NCBI GenBank assembly: GCA_035547775.1
Contig: DASZUC010000041.1
Coordinates: 1 to 19,409, forward strand
Length of the DNA: 19,409 nucleotides
From: DASZUC01 sp035547775
Lineage (GTDB): Bacteria > Patescibacteriota > Saccharimonadia > Saccharimonadales > UBA4665
Direction: 5' to 3'
Shown here: piece after piece, positions 19,024-19,409 of the stretch
How the letters are laid out: the number at the start of each line of letters is the position of its first letter
Position numbering within the stretch: the stretch's first letter is position 1
Notes under the pieces: generated by a model
The model's input: only the letters and a program-made list of their open reading frames with translations
The model's database searches: none
Told to the model about the DNA's origin: nothing
Made by a program: the position numbers and the translations under genes

Positions 19024-19409
19024 CTAGTTTGAAAATAAGTGGGTAACTGGCTTGATGTGGCTGATGGTAATAATACCGGCATCGAGAGCAATGTCGACCC
19101 AAGCAGCGGCCAAAACCAATGCCAAGAAAACGCCAAAAATCACAAAATGTTTGCTTTTACGTTTTTCGACGGCATTAATTGGCAAAAAGTATTGCTTACT
19201 GTCCACCAACTTTTGCATGGCAGCATCGTGCTCAGCTTGCTTAGCCGCTTCGGCTGCAACAGCAGCGTCGGGGCCAGTCTCAGTTTTTTCGGCATCAGCA
19301 TCGGTGTCGGTGTCGGTGTCGCTCTTTGTTTCAGCAGTCGTTTCACTCGTGTCGGGAGCTGTTTCGGTATTGACTGATTCGGGCTGATCAGCGGCTTTTG
19401 GCTCGGGTT
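19024..19409 (-). CDS. Membrane-anchored protein, C-terminal part (runs in from right edge)
   Basis: The frame is open from the window edge to TAA at 19024, giving 127 residues; an internal Met (19218) is not the likely start, because the acidic frame upstream of it is continuous and compositionally protein-like. Residues 1-50 are a Glu/Asp/Thr/Ala-rich low-complexity linker including SDTDTDTDADAEKTETGPD, encoded by a short hexamer repeat. Then a helical stretch (AAEAAKQAEHDAAMQKLVD), a short basic region (VEKRKSKH) and one transmembrane segment at about 87-108, ending in a short hydrophobic-polar tail. The basic residues just before the segment suggest that the linker faces the cytoplasm. 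Family and function are unknown; the start is outside the window. Confidence 0.7.
   Translation of the reverse strand, partial: PEPKAADQPESVNTETAPDTSETTAETKSDTDTDTDADAEKTETGPDAAVAAEAAKQAEHDAAMQKLVDSKQYFLPINAVEKRKSKHFVIFGVFLALVLAAAWVDIALDAGIITISHIKPVTHLFSN
19301..19320. repeat. Short tandem repeat (TCGGTG)x3
   Basis: Three perfect copies of TCGGTG plus TC, flanked by degenerate copies (TCAGCA). On the minus strand it encodes the Asp-Thr repeat of the acidic linker. It is short but of the kind that can change copy number by slippage in multiples of two codons. Confidence 0.6.

Noticed and set aside
19301..19320. Start of a CRISPR or larger repeat array
   Set aside because: The unit is only 6 bases, in frame in a coding region, without spacers.

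Overview
The window looks like a chromosomal segment of a reduced-genome bacterium of the Candidate Phyla Radiation / Patescibacteria, most probably a Saccharibacteria (TM7) relative. This is inferred from the style of the genes: compact housekeeping enzymes, several short lineage-type hypothetical proteins, a G5/3D-like cell-wall hydrolase, a stand-alone RRM protein and dense packing. It is not proven by any single marker. TGA serves as a stop (metG, pcrA), which argues against the UGA-recoding Gracilibacteria/SR1 lineages. There are no insertion sequences, phage genes or CRISPR arrays.

Layout. Almost everything is on the minus strand, so transcription runs right to left. From the right edge: the C-terminus of a membrane-anchored protein with a low-complexity acidic linker (19024-19409); a PcrA/UvrD helicase with an overlapping NUDIX gene (16358-18981); a G5-domain peptidoglycan hydrolase and KsgA (14212-16290); a MarR regulator with a low-molecular-weight phosphatase behind a palindromic operator (13258-14221). 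On the plus strand lie a HAD phosphatase (12619-13272) and the one-piece tmRNA (12176-12562). Then, on minus again: aldo/keto reductase, two-gene ABC exporter, dienelactone hydrolase, SAM methyltransferase (8231-12018). The 8015-8230 gap holds a plus-strand unit with its own promoter and terminator, divergent from an RRM-protein gene. Further left are a trehalase-family protein, a coiled-coil protein, tRNA-Val, a NUDIX hydrolase, methionyl-tRNA synthetase, a 119-aa unknown, TatD, two small unknowns, a cysteine desulfurase, and the N-terminal part of an exported protein running off the left edge.

Themes. The genes are mainly information processing (metG, tRNA-Val, ksgA, tmRNA, pcrA, tatD, RRM protein) with a few metabolic or stress functions. 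A repeated feature is a good -10 hexamer, often an extended TGn -10, ending only 6-7 bases before the start codon (metG, ABC ATPase, dienelactone hydrolase, marR, pcrA, and a 32-codon ORF). This predicts leaderless mRNAs. Clear Shine-Dalgarno sites are seen only for a few genes (RRM protein, aldo/keto reductase, the 119-aa gene).

Most worth a second look: the leaderless architecture; the divergent 8055-8229 transcript, which could be a small RNA, a leaderless microprotein or both; the trehalase-family protein in which the expected catalytic Glu is Val; the tmRNA with a long tag and odd T-loop; and the NUDIX gene whose start codon lies six U residues after tRNA-Val.
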